Positions 1 to 8,572 of a stretch of 52,201 bases of DNA are shown one piece after another; within the stretch, counting starts at the first letter, position 1; each line of letters begins with the position of its first letter. A model generated the notes under the pieces. The model did no database searches, was not told where the DNA came from, and worked only from the letters and a program-made list of their open reading frames with translations. Origin of the DNA: Porphyromonas sp. (GTDB taxonomy: Bacteria > Bacteroidota > Bacteroidia > Bacteroidales > Porphyromonadaceae). The translations under genes were made by a program, and so were the position numbers. Location of the stretch: assembly GCF_030529325.1 (NCBI RefSeq), contig NZ_JAUMXC010000010.1, forward strand, positions 1 through 52,201, given 5' to 3'.

Positions 1-281
1 CTCACAACATGCAGTTGACAGGTGTGTGGTCTTGGACATCATGGAACAGAGTATTTACACTCAATGGCTTCGCAGACCTTTGGACTACAAACCTCGGAGA
101 CAAGGGCAACGTTACATTCTTGGCTGAGCCACAAGCGTGGATCAACCTCAACCAGTTTGTAGGTGTATCCGACGACTTCAACCTAAGCATCGGTACAGAG
201 GTGCGTCTTGCTTACAACTTCATCAATCCTGATAAGTTCTGGGTACGTCCATCACTTGCACTCAAGTGGACATTCAGATAA
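1..281 (+). CDS. C-terminal part of an outer-membrane beta-barrel protein (DUF5020-like), truncated by the window edge
   Basis: The reading frame is open from the first bases of the window (codons from position 3) and stops with TAA at 279-281, so only about the last 92 residues are present. The visible part alternates aromatic and polar residues and ends in ...LALKWTFR, with a terminal aromatic-x pattern typical of barrel C-termini recognised by the BAM machinery. It resembles the DUF5020 outer-membrane family of Bacteroidota, but this is recognition by eye. A strong hairpin terminator follows. The true start lies outside the window; the first internal ATG at 9 is not the start. Confidence 0.6.
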   Translation, partial: HNMQLTGVWSWTSWNRVFTLNGFADLWTTNLGDKGNVTFLAEPQAWINLNQFVGVSDDFNLSIGTEVRLAYNFINPDKFWVRPSLALKWTFR

Positions 282-302
282 TATAACCAACAACAAGAGA
301 GG

Positions 303-338
303 ACAGCACAGCCATTTTTGGCTGTGCTGTTTTTTTTA
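303..338 (+). terminator. Rho-independent terminator
   Basis: A 12-bp stem (acagcacagcca / tggctgtgctgt) is followed by a run of eight or more T. It ends the partial barrel gene. Confidence 0.8.
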
Positions 339-346
339 TACATTTG
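317..346 (+). promoter_or_regulatory. Bacteroidota-type promoter for the lipoprotein gene at 384
   Basis: An exact -7 box TACATTTG lies at 339-346 and a TTTG at 317-320, 18 bases apart, close to the usual 19-21. The -33 box lies inside the 3' arm of the preceding terminator, so the two signals overlap. The start codon at 384 would be about 30 bases downstream of the transcription start. Confidence 0.45.
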
Positions 347-383
347 GAGCAGTTTTGTAAACTTCAATCAGATACCCAATCTC

Positions 384-1949
384 ATGAAAGCAAAATTCCA
401 CACTGTCATTTCCACCTTTTTATGCGTAGGTATGCTCGTCCTTACGAGTTGTAAAGGGAATAACAATCCTCCGGTAGATCCGGGCAATAAGAACGAAAAG
501 ACAGAGGACAAAGAAAATGAAGAAGAATCGGAAGGCTCCTCAACAGTAGCAGATCCGACAGAAAGCGAGGTCTTTGTCAAATGGTACAAATCTCTCAAAG
601 AAAGCACAGCCACTGATGCCAACTCGTTTGTACTCTCCGGCAACAATGTTTTCAAAACTCTTGGAGTGACAGTCCCCTCAAACGAGAACACACTGCTACT
701 GAAAAAGGATTTGAGAAAACCGACATTGGATATCGAAAAGCTACTATCCGATCCTGACTTCGAAGACCGGATTCAGCGCATGAGGGTACTTTCCTCAGAA
801 ATGGATTCACATCAAACAGAAGTAATGGTCGGAGAACATAAAATCGGCCTTGTTACATACGAAGCAAGTTACTTAAAAGACAGGATTTCGCTGTTGCCGT
901 TCTCAGCCTACCCCTTGTTAAAAGAATTTGAGGAAGATCTCTACTCTTCGGCTCTTGGGACTTCGATGCAAGGCTACGGTCCATACTTGATAGACAATTT
1001 TTATAGGGGCTTTATGACGGACTACTGCAGGTGCATTATCCCCAAAGCTCTCCAAGACGACAAAGATCCGGGAGTAAAAAAAGCCCTTGGAAAACTCTAT
1101 GCCGCTTTGGACAAAGCCAATATGAAGAAGTACTTGAACAAAAACGGCGACCTCCTGTACTATCACCTCAATCTGATAGGCGGAACAGGGAGTGTCAATC
1201 CTGCTTCTGTCTTTGATCCGGAGACAGAGACTTTGAAGATGAAAGAGTTTGTCGAAAAGATCGAATCTACAGGAGAGTACGCGGTACTGCTCCCCAAAAG
1301 ACATTTGTCTGAAATATCAGAGATACTGATGGAAAAGAACTTCAAGGATCACCTCGTTCCTGAGAACTTCGCTAATGCCCCCAAAGAGGAAACCAAGCCG
1401 TTCATAGAGATTGTGCGCATCAAAGTGTCTCCCGACAAGGACTTTTATGATGTAGGCGCATGCCTGTACACGAGAAATGGCGATCGGATACTACTTACAG
1501 AACGGCTTGACCCGATAGATCCTTTTGCCCGCAGGGTGCTCGGCGAATACAAAACCGAAGAGGGATTCAGAAAGGCTGCAGAAGCATTAAAGCAGACACT
1601 TTCCAAAGTCTTTACTATTGAGATCAAGATAAATGCGACAGACAAACTCAATGTCCCCTCAGAAGAAACATTCTTTTATGAGTTCCGTCTCCTTGATAAG
1701 GATAGAAAAATAATGACCATCCACAAGGCATTTGCACCGGATCTGAGGAGATATGCTATTTACACGAAGCACTCATCTACAGATGTGTTGATTTTTTATG
1801 CATCCAAAGAGGATAAGGCCTCCAAAGTCAGCCATATGATCAATCTCTATGGCATGGAAAAACTGGTCGAAAAGTTGGAAGAAAAAGAGATTGGTCCATC
1901 CGACAGCTTCTCAAAATCCTTTGAACTTTATAACGTAATAGGTTTATAA
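384..1949 (+). CDS. Lipoprotein, possibly MACPF-like
   Basis: The protein has 521 residues. I start it at the ATG at 384 because that gives a clean lipoprotein signal peptide (MKAKFHTV... with lipobox LTSC); the frame extends upstream to a TTG at 318, but that would bury the signal. After the Cys comes an acidic, low-complexity linker rich in Asn, Lys and Glu. The middle contains GYGPYLIDNFYRG, placed after an F-x-x-D-L-Y stretch. This resembles, in degenerate form, the Y-G-T-H...G-G signature of MACPF pore-forming domains, which are common among Bacteroidales lipoproteins. Against this, the His and the second Gly of the signature are missing. The remainder is mixed alpha/beta with no repeat. 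It is monocistronic between two terminators. The lipoprotein call is firm; the MACPF link is an inference. Confidence 0.6.
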   Translation: MKAKFHTVISTFLCVGMLVLTSCKGNNNPPVDPGNKNEKTEDKENEEESEGSSTVADPTESEVFVKWYKSLKESTATDANSFVLSGNNVFKTLGVTVPSNENTLLLKKDLRKPTLDIEKLLSDPDFEDRIQRMRVLSSEMDSHQTEVMVGEHKIGLVTYEASYLKDRISLLPFSAYPLLKEFEEDLYSSALGTSMQGYGPYLIDNFYRGFMTDYCRCIIPKALQDDKDPGVKKALGKLYAALDKANMKKYLNKNGDLLYYHLNLIGGTGSVNPASVFDPETETLKMKEFVEKIESTGEYAVLLPKRHLSEISEILMEKNFKDHLVPENFANAPKEETKPFIEIVRIKVSPDKDFYDVGACLYTRNGDRILLTERLDPIDPFARRVLGEYKTEEGFRKAAEALKQTLSKVFTIEIKINATDKLNVPSEETFFYEFRLLDKDRKIMTIHKAFAPDLRRYAIYTKHSSTDVLIFYASKEDKASKVSHMINLYGMEKLVEKLEEKEIGPSDSFSKSFELYNVIGL

Positions 1950-1964
1950 GGATACACATAAGCA

Positions 1965-2010
1965 ACAGCCCCCGAAAAGTTTTTGATCTGGCTTTTCGGG
2001 GGCTGTTTTA
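1965..2010. terminator. Bidirectional terminator between convergent genes
   Basis: A 15-bp perfect stem (acagcccccgaaaag / cttttcgggggctgt) is flanked by T-rich sequence on both sides. It lies between the lipoprotein gene (+) and the GNAT gene (-). Confidence 0.75.
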
Positions 2011-2029
2011 TGTTTTCTATCCTGATGTG

Positions 2030-2659
2030 CTATACCATGGGAGCTTCGAAAGGGGTATCAAGAGGAAGAGGCAATTCCTCAGCCATAAGCGGATGTAGCA
2101 TCCAACCTATAAGAGGCTTGGGGTCGGAAGAGCCATATAGCTGAATATCCAATTCGTAAGATTGACGGTTGAATGCCTTGGCCTCCTTACCTGCTCTCAC
2201 AACAGGCAATATCCCCGCAGGTACGGAGAGCGGTGTTTTCCCCGACATCATCCGGAAGCCAAAAGGTTCATAATAACCTATGAGAGATTCCTCTGCCGGT
2301 ACGAGAGCCGCAGAGTCATAGCCAAGAGAAGGCAGCATATCCAGTGTTTCTCTCAACATGGCAGTCATGATGCCCTTACCCTGATGACTTTTTGCAGTGC
2401 ATATCGCGTAGAGGTAAGCCACTTTGAGCCTTCGTCCGGAGACCGTCATCCCCTCATAAGGGACGATCTGTATATGAGCCACAAGTAGCCCACCCTTTTC
2501 ACAATAAAGGAGAGTTGCCTCACGACTCGCCACAATCCGAAGTTGGGCAGAGTAATAAGGTTCATAAGGGCCAAAAGCCTCCACCAGTAACTCCAGCAGA
2601 GCCTTTTCCTGCTCCCTATCCGCAGGATTATATGGTACAAAATCGAAATCCCTATCCAT
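2030..2659 (-). CDS. GNAT-family N-acetyltransferase
   Basis: The protein has 209 residues from the ATG at 2659. A GTG at 2686 would add nine residues but would overlap the upstream gene by 17 bases. The GNAT fold is visible: the acetyl-CoA pyrophosphate loop of motif A is S-H-Q-G-K-G, preceded by the beta strand VAYLYAICTA, and motif B is YEPFGF near residue 140. The acceptor substrate cannot be read from the sequence. It lies just downstream of a DUF2156 gene, which also has an acetyltransferase-related fold, and the two probably form one transcript driven from the promoter near 3616-3646. Family call is sure; substrate is unknown. Confidence 0.85.
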   Translation of the reverse strand: MDRDFDFVPYNPADREQEKALLELLVEAFGPYEPYYSAQLRIVASREATLLYCEKGGLLVAHIQIVPYEGMTVSGRRLKVAYLYAICTAKSHQGKGIMTAMLRETLDMLPSLGYDSAALVPAEESLIGYYEPFGFRMMSGKTPLSVPAGILPVVRAGKEAKAFNRQSYELDIQLYGSSDPKPLIGWMLHPLMAEELPLPLDTPFEAPMV

Positions 2660-2669
2660 GACCGATGTA

Positions 2670-3575
2670 TTACTGTCCCTGCTCACATCTCAAGAGGACG
2701 ATCTGCTTCTCAAGCAAGATTGCAGGACGATAAGACAGCTTTGCCTGCCTGAGTCCCTCCAGCCCGAGATCCTCTTCCCTATTGACATAAGTATATTGCT
2801 CCGGGATGCGAGAGGCAAACTCCTGATTGATGATCGTAAAAGCCCCATCATAGGCCGTATCGGCTTTTTCGATGTGCACACCGAAAGTATCCTTGTTGAT
2901 AGGCATACCCATCGAAAAAGCAATCACTTTCCCATCCACACGGATACAGCCACCCAACATCCCGATCTCAGCATGCTCACGGAGAGCTTTCACCACCATG
3001 TCACGCTCCGCCTTTATATCATCGGTGCGCTCACTGTTGCAATACCAACGCTCCTCCAACGCGATACAATCATCTACATTGGCAGCAGATATGGCCTCAT
3101 ACTTATAGTCGGGATAAGTCGCCTTGAATCGGTTGATATGATTGCGTTTACTCTGTAGCTTCTTCCCCGAGAGCGTCACAAGTTTCTCACGCTCGTAGAT
3201 ATAGTCGGTATAGCTTTCATTCGCAAGGACATGGATGTTGCCACAATAAGACTCGTGCAAAGCCTCCACACCCTCATTGGTCACAGCCATGAACGTAAGC
3301 ATATATCCCATTTCCTTGAAGTCCGCATTGAGGTCGGCAAGGACACCCTCAAAGTCTCCATCACCTATCGGCATCAGACAAGCCGGACGTCCCTCGGACG
3401 AGAGAAATCGGACGATCATCATCCCCTTGTGAAAGGCGACTCTGGTATCATAGTATCCTCCCCAGTTGTATAGATTGGCAAACGAATAGTCGCAGTTCCG
3501 ATACGGAGACTCCGCAGTAAAAGCCAATATCCGATCCTTGTGAGCGAGTGTTACTCTTTCAAAATGTATATTCAT
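2670..3575 (-). CDS. DUF2156-family protein (LPG-synthase C-terminal-like)
   Basis: The protein has 301 residues. The sequence (CDYSFANLYNW near residue 30, SGKKLQSKRNHINRF near 135, then EERWY, AFSMG and VNREEDLG) matches the DUF2156 family, which shares the double-GNAT fold of the C-terminal domain of phosphatidylglycerol lysyltransferase. In Bacteroidota these stand-alone proteins have no membrane-spanning N-terminus, and none is seen here, so it is probably cytosolic. The actual substrate is unknown; lysyl-lipid synthesis should not be assumed. It is first in a two-gene minus-strand unit with the GNAT gene. Confidence 0.85.
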   Translation of the reverse strand: MNIHFERVTLAHKDRILAFTAESPYRNCDYSFANLYNWGGYYDTRVAFHKGMMIVRFLSSEGRPACLMPIGDGDFEGVLADLNADFKEMGYMLTFMAVTNEGVEALHESYCGNIHVLANESYTDYIYEREKLVTLSGKKLQSKRNHINRFKATYPDYKYEAISAANVDDCIALEERWYCNSERTDDIKAERDMVVKALREHAEIGMLGGCIRVDGKVIAFSMGMPINKDTFGVHIEKADTAYDGAFTIINQEFASRIPEQYTYVNREEDLGLEGLRQAKLSYRPAILLEKQIVLLRCEQGQ

Positions 3576-3615
3576 GCGTTTTTGTTGCAGTTTATGGATT
3601 GATGGCTGCGTACCT

Positions 3616-3646
3616 CAAAAGTAAAAAACAAATACAATCTTTCAAT
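3616..3646 (-). promoter_or_regulatory. Promoter for the DUF2156-GNAT pair
   Basis: On the minus strand an exact TACTTTTG -7 box (3623-3616) is preceded, 19 bases upstream, by ATTG (3646-3643), a 3/4 match to the -33 TTTG. The start codon at 3575 is about 35 bases downstream of the expected transcription start. Confidence 0.5.
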
Positions 3647-4061
3647 CTATGGGAATAATCATCTGCTTAGGGCAGATAAGCCCTCCCAACAACGAGCATA
3701 TCATTGCCGAGTCAAGGCGAGACAATCACCCGGTCATGGGAGAAAAAAATCTCAAAATCCTGATACTATATGATTATTCTTTAGGTACGAAGCTGAATAT
3801 TTGTGCAAAGATACTTGATTTAGAAAGGAGTTAGAAATAATTTAAACAAATTCACACAGATAGTCCCACCAACTACATCTCAAAGTAGCTCTACAAGACA
3901 CATCTCTTCGTGCACGACAAAACGGACACAAGTCTGTTCCCAAGTATTACTCAGCCTTTAGCCCGAACCGACTCTCTACCTTCCCCCAGAAAAAAAATAA
4001 CTTTCAGCGCCCACTGCCCACTGAAAACTCCGGGCCCGGACCTCAGTCCGCTCATCCTCCC
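3647..4061. other. Intergenic stretch without a supported gene
   Basis: Short open frames here lack recognisable composition, signal peptide or family resemblance. I see no structured RNA except a 12-base palindrome (tccgggcccgga) near 4030. Confidence 0.5.
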
Positions 4062-4149
4062 AGAAGGTCTCAAAAAAGGTTGTCTAACTTGATAAATCAA
4101 GATGCCTACCTTGATGAATCAAGTTAGACAACCTTTTTTGAGACCTTCT
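4062..4149. repeat. Large palindrome holding two 22-bp repeat units
   Basis: Perfect 32-bp inverted arms lie at 4062-4093 and 4118-4149 around a 24-base centre, which itself contains a 6-bp inverted repeat (atcaag / cttgat). Within it are two tandem 22-bp units (4082-4103 and 4104-4125) that begin gtctaacttga and gcctaccttga. The same unit recurs at 20114, 26352, 41284 and 47804. Both arms carry A6/T6 runs, so it could end transcription in either direction. Confidence 0.85.
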
Positions 4150-4309
4150 ATACCTTGCTTAATATTGCTATTCTTTTTTGCATTATTGTTTCATTATTTA
4201 TAGATTTGCCTTGTCATAAATCAGATACCGGTAATGGGCAACCTTACCTGAAACCTTTTTTGATTACCTTACGCAAATAATGAAGTAATCTACAAAATGT
4301 AATAATCTT

Positions 4310-5014
4310 ATGGAAAATACAAAAGCAAAAATGGCGTTCTCCTCTCTTTTAGGCCTGATCTTTCCATTAGGAGCCATATGGGGACCACTTTTATTTCGAG
4401 CAAATGCCTATTAATTTCTTATACAGACATTCCATTGAATTAGCCCTAAAATCATTGATTATTATTTTTCACAAGAAATTATCTATCCCATATGAAAACG
4501 ATTCTTGTGAAAGTACAAAACCCAAAATACTAAGTCAGGAGAAATGGCGTCCTCTTTATAGCTGTCATTGGATTGATGAGTTATATCAATATTGGAAAGA
4601 CGAGTTGCTATTAAAGAATATAGCAAGACTCGAAGCTCTTGCAAATGAAGGAGAGTGGAAAGAATACAAGAATATAACAAGAGCCATTTCCATTATATCA
4701 CAATATGACAGAAAAAGTTCTTTCTTTAGATACCCTGTAACAGCCCCCCCCAATTAGATTTGGAAAAATTCACAATGAGAGAAATGGATATCAGGGATTT
4801 ATCAAATCTGTTTGAATCCGGAGGCTCTTTGAAAAGAAAAGAAAAAGGTGAACAAATTATTTTTGCCCTTAAAAATGAAAACGATGAAATTGTAAAGGCA
4901 TACGAGCAGCAAAAAGAGTTATTGACAGAATTATCACATTCTCTAAAGGAAGTAGCTTATTATTTTTACGGCATCCACAAAATAACGAGAATAACATTAT
5001 GTAATGGAGAATAA
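4310..5014 (+). pseudogene. HEPN-like protein gene with two compensating frameshifts
   Basis: Three consecutive open segments read as one protein of about 234 residues if two single-base shifts are allowed. Segment 1 begins at the ATG at 4310 (MENTKAKM..., ends near 4398). Segment 2, in another frame (4404-4757), contains FLYRHSIELALK, typical of HEPN-type helices, and later SSFFRYP. Segment 3, back in the first frame, continues QLDLEKFTMREMD and stops at 5014. The second shift falls exactly at a run of eight C (4744-4751); nine would restore the frame. HEPN proteins are often toxins or defence factors, but no catalytic R-x4-6-H is evident. The DNA is more AT-rich than its neighbours. It may be a pseudogene, a phase-variable gene or a sequencing error at the C run. 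Confidence 0.6.
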
Positions 5015-5117
5015 ATATCACCGGTTTTTGTATAAGTAGCAGCATCAACAATTACCAAATGCTTAATGCTCACCTATAGGATCTGTAAATTTCCACATAT
5101 AATCTCCGAATACTCAT

Positions 5118-5158
5118 AAAAAAGGTTGTATCAGAAAGATTTCTGCCACAACCTTTTT
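5118..5158 (+). terminator. Terminator hairpin after the HEPN-like gene
   Basis: The stem aaaaaaggttgt / acaaccttttt encloses an inner stem cagaa / ttctg and ends in a T run. The arm ggttgt / acaacc is the same as the closing end of the 22-bp repeat elements. Confidence 0.65.
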
Positions 5159-5228
5159 CTTCCACGACACAAATCAAAAAAAATCTCAAACAGCAGGCTG
5201 ACAGAGTCATAGATAGCTGATTTTGAAG

Positions 5229-5236
5229 TATATTTG
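5229..5236 (+). promoter_or_regulatory. -7 box upstream of the lipoprotein gene at 5264
   Basis: An exact TATATTTG lies 27 bases before the start codon. No good TTTG sits at the expected -33 distance, so only the -7 element is supported. Confidence 0.4.
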
Positions 5237-5263
5237 CACTAACATCAAATAAACTAAGTTGTT

Positions 5264-6811
5264 ATGCATAATAAAATTGCAATACTCCTGACGATTATAC
5301 TCTCGATTTCGGGCTGTATTGATAGAGATTCTCTGAATGGCGAGGTGAGACTCGTGGCCGAAAACCCACCTTCTCTGGTCGCTCCTGCGGTATATGCTTC
5401 CGCCAATCTTAGGGATATCCTCATCAAGTCTGATGAGGAGCGTGCATCCGTCCTCCGGGTAGATGAAAAAGGAGTGCTCAGGCTCCACAAACATTTTGAA
5501 TCGGTGTATAGAGCTAATCTCCTTGACCTCGTAGTCCCCAAGCAAAAGGAATACCGCAGGCAGTTCGTCTGGCAACTGCCTCAAACGGGACAGTCGGCCG
5601 AGGTGGAGCTCCCCATGCAGGAAGGAGAGATTATCCTCAACCTCCCGGAGAAAGTTGCTTCCATAGCCCGTCTGACATGGGCTTGCCGTGTGAAGATGTC
5701 TACCTCTGATCTGCCTGTGCATATGGGTTATGTGGTGGAGTTCCCCGAGATCAGGGACGACAACAATCAGCCTCTGAAGATAGAGTGGCGCACAGACCAA
5801 AAATCGAGCGCACTTGATAAGACCTTCCCCCAACTCAGCATCGAAAAGAAAAAGGGCAGCGCACTCTCATTGAAGTACCGTGTATCAGCCCGAAAACTCG
5901 GCACCAAACGCCCCGGAGAGGGTATGCCGAACCGGATCACAGTGGACTTGTCTCTATCGGAAGTGGATATACTGAAGTTTGAAGGCCAACTGAGCAACAC
6001 CTTGGAGATCAAGCCCCCAAAGCCGATATCCTTTGATTACGGCGAATGGGATGATCTTGAAAATCTTGCTATTCAGGGTAGTAGCCTCGAGCTTGATGTG
6101 AAATATAAAGGAAAAATGGGTTTCAGCACCAAAGCGGACATCAGTCTAACCAACAAAAAAGGAAAGAGCCTGCGCGTCAAGCCGACTCTCCCTCTCATCA
6201 CCCTCAATGCCTTGGACGGCAAGGGTTCACAGAAGATACCCTTTGAAGCAGGAGTTTTAGACGACATACTCTCGGGCTTGTCGAAGAGTGGGATATCCAT
6301 AAATGCCTTTTCACTTGACTTTTCCCGCTCTCAGATCGTGCTGGACAAGGAGAGTTTCATCGACCTCTCTTTGATCTTGAACATCCCGTTGAGGATGAAG
6401 TTTGATCGTCTGCCGATCAAGTTTGAGTTCACCGGTCCGAAGATACCCCTCAACGAGCACATTGATGAAGAGCACGAGGGCTTGCTCCGCAACTTTGCCA
6501 TGGGTATCGATGTGAGCAGCAGACTACCCATAGGCTTCAGAATAAACGAACTGACGATGTTGGACAGATTCGGCAAAGAAATCGAGCAAGGCAGGATACC
6601 TATAGCCTTTGACCTTAAAAACAGCCCTGACGGCATAAAAGCAGAGGAGAGTAAGCTCATTTTGGGTCTCAGCCTTGATCAGGTGAGACGCTTGGAGCAA
6701 GCTCACCGCATCCGCTTCTCGGGCGAAGTCAAATCTTCGGACAGTTGGGTCGAGTTTCGCCCCGAGCAAGACATACAGTTTCGCATCATCATTTTGATCA
6801 ACAGTAAATAA
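5264..6811 (+). CDS. Lipoprotein of unknown function, paired with a DUF5723 protein
   Basis: The protein has 515 residues with a short type II signal peptide (MHNKIAILLTIILSISGC, Cys18). I do not recognise a family. The body is rich in alternating hydrophobic/polar stretches consistent with beta structure: two or more similar blocks contain phrases such as IDLSLILNIPLRMKF and IPIAFDLK. This resembles an all-beta domain facing the periplasm or the cell surface. The stop is nine bases before the next gene, which encodes a predicted outer-membrane barrel, and both are flanked by terminators, so the two form an operon. An envelope role is inferred from context. No catalytic motif is visible. Confidence 0.75.
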   Translation: MHNKIAILLTIILSISGCIDRDSLNGEVRLVAENPPSLVAPAVYASANLRDILIKSDEERASVLRVDEKGVLRLHKHFESVYRANLLDLVVPKQKEYRRQFVWQLPQTGQSAEVELPMQEGEIILNLPEKVASIARLTWACRVKMSTSDLPVHMGYVVEFPEIRDDNNQPLKIEWRTDQKSSALDKTFPQLSIEKKKGSALSLKYRVSARKLGTKRPGEGMPNRITVDLSLSEVDILKFEGQLSNTLEIKPPKPISFDYGEWDDLENLAIQGSSLELDVKYKGKMGFSTKADISLTNKKGKSLRVKPTLPLITLNALDGKGSQKIPFEAGVLDDILSGLSKSGISINAFSLDFSRSQIVLDKESFIDLSLILNIPLRMKFDRLPIKFEFTGPKIPLNEHIDEEHEGLLRNFAMGIDVSSRLPIGFRINELTMLDRFGKEIEQGRIPIAFDLKNSPDGIKAEESKLILGLSLDQVRRLEQAHRIRFSGEVKSSDSWVEFRPEQDIQFRIIILINSK

Positions 6812-6820
6812 GCCATATCT

Positions 6821-8200
6821 ATGTCAAGCATAAACAAAAGCATCTTTCGCACCCTCCTACTCCTCAGTGTACTTACACTCACGGGACACAGACTGTGGGC
6901 TCAAAGCTCCGAGATTCCCTTGATGAGCTCAAGAGCCGACTTCGTGCGCATGCAGCTCAATCCCTCGTACATCCCCAAAGATGCGAACCTCATCATCGGC
7001 ATCCCTCTCCTCTCCGATATCGGAGCATCTGCACACGTGCCTTTTACGCTCTCTGATGTGGCCAAACCTTCGGAGGACAAGCAGCTCTTGCGGATCTACT
7101 ACGATCGCCTTATCAAAAGTCTGTCGGGAAATAATTTAGGTCTCGATGCACAGGTCAATCTGTTGCAGTTTGGATTCCGTACGGATATAGGCTTCTTCAC
7201 CTTCTCTTTCGGACTCAAAGGGTCGGCTTTCGCATCTATAGATAAGACCTTTGGCGAACTCCTTTCGGAAGGCAACATGAACACCCTTGGAGAGTGGAAG
7301 CGCGGTCGTATGGGGTCTATGAGCGCACAGGTCTACAACGAACTTGCCATCGGCTACGCCACAGACAAGATCCTCGAAGATGCTCGTCTGCAAGTAGGTG
7401 CGCGTCTCAAACTCCTCGGCGGACAACTTTACGCAGAGCTTGTAGATAGTGACTTCGGCCTCTATACTTCGGCTTCGGGAGATGAATTACGCTTCGAAGT
7501 GTATCAGACAGGTTATATCAATGCCAAAAGTCGTCCAAGTACCAATGCCAAAAACATGATAGACTGGAGCACTGCAGATATTCCATCTTCAGTGAAACCC
7601 CGAGTCCCATCGAGTTACGGGTTTGGTGTCGATCTCGGCGCAAGCTACAAGTTCAATGACCAATGGAGTGTATCCCTCTCGATGAGAGATCTCGGCTTCA
7701 TACACTGGGGAGGCACTAATGTATTGGCAGAAGATCTCACAGGCGACAAAGCCATATCTTTCAAGGGCATAGACATCTCCAATGAGCTCACCTCGACACA
7801 TGGTAAGAAGACTAAATCCGATGTCATCGAGACAATGAAAAATGCATTTTCGGACAACTTCACTTACCAAGATGATAGGGACATCAGTTCAAGACTGAAT
7901 GCCAACTTCCACGCGGGCGTGACCTACAGCCCCATCGAAAAGGTGACCATCAGCGGGCTTGTCGGTAGCAGTCGGATCCTCGGGCGTTGGCGTCCCGATG
8001 TGGCACTCTCCACCTACTGGCAACCATGGGATCTGCTTGGCACGGCAGTGAGCGTGAGCACCCTCCACGGGGCACCTGTCACTATGGGATGGGGGCTTGT
8101 GCTGGGTAACCAATTGCAATTTCACTTCGGAGTGAATCACATCCTACCCTTCAACTTAATCAGCCTTCAAGGCCGTGCAGGACTCAGTCTTCGCTTTTAA
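6821..8200 (+). CDS. DUF5723-family outer-membrane protein
   Basis: The protein has 459 residues. An N-terminal signal peptide (to about residue 27, ending LWAQ) precedes the family hallmark near residue 40-60, RMQLNPSYIP...GIPLLSDI, known from Bacteroidota DUF5723 proteins. Many amphipathic strands follow (for example VSLSMRDLGFIHW and LGLDAQVNLLQFGFR). The C-terminus ...QGRAGLSLRF ends in Phe, as expected of a BAM-assembled barrel. The function of the family is not known; it is related by architecture to PorP/SprF-like and FadL-like barrels. It is cotranscribed with the lipoprotein gene upstream and ends at a terminator. Confidence 0.8.
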   Translation: MSSINKSIFRTLLLLSVLTLTGHRLWAQSSEIPLMSSRADFVRMQLNPSYIPKDANLIIGIPLLSDIGASAHVPFTLSDVAKPSEDKQLLRIYYDRLIKSLSGNNLGLDAQVNLLQFGFRTDIGFFTFSFGLKGSAFASIDKTFGELLSEGNMNTLGEWKRGRMGSMSAQVYNELAIGYATDKILEDARLQVGARLKLLGGQLYAELVDSDFGLYTSASGDELRFEVYQTGYINAKSRPSTNAKNMIDWSTADIPSSVKPRVPSSYGFGVDLGASYKFNDQWSVSLSMRDLGFIHWGGTNVLAEDLTGDKAISFKGIDISNELTSTHGKKTKSDVIETMKNAFSDNFTYQDDRDISSRLNANFHAGVTYSPIEKVTISGLVGSSRILGRWRPDVALSTYWQPWDLLGTAVSVSTLHGAPVTMGWGLVLGNQLQFHFGVNHILPFNLISLQGRAGLSLRF

Positions 8201-8239
8201 GTCTGCCTCAAAGACAGTAACAAATCTATAAGTCAATAT

Positions 8240-8279
8240 CCCCCCTTGCTCACATTCAGAACAAGGGGGCATATTTTTT
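8240..8279 (+). terminator. Terminator after the DUF5723 gene
   Basis: An 8-bp stem (cccccttg / caaggggg) is followed a few bases later by TTTTTT. Confidence 0.7.
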
Positions 8280-8487
8280 CGCCACATATTTCTCCTCCCC
8301 TATCCGCTCTTCTTTATCAAATAAAAGTCTTGAGAGGCAACAAAACGATTCAGGTGACTTGACACCGAAGTATGCATGTAATCAATTTACTCATACACAA
8401 CGATTTTATATCACTATTTTTTAGTAACTTTGTAACCCGTATCACTCATTATATAGGGACAATGTGGTAGGGAAACTCCAAAACGTG

Positions 8488-8519
8488 TTTGGATATTCCG
8501 CAAAAAAGTTGTTACTTTG
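8488..8519 (+). promoter_or_regulatory. Promoter of the rpmB-rpmG-DUF4295 operon
   Basis: TTTG at 8488-8491 is followed, 21 bases later, by TACTTTG (8513-8519), a one-base-short -7 box. A second exact -7 box, TAACTTTG, is at 8425-8432 without a clear -33 partner. The leader to the rpmB start is about 45 bases. Confidence 0.5.
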
Positions 8520-8572
8520 CACCCTTGATACGACTAAAGTAAAGTAATACAAAACAATATAATACAAAGAAG

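Noticed and set aside
3649-3834. 61-codon open frame downstream of the DUF2156 promoter
   Set aside because: No signal, family or codon pattern; it overlaps the promoter region of the minus-strand gene.
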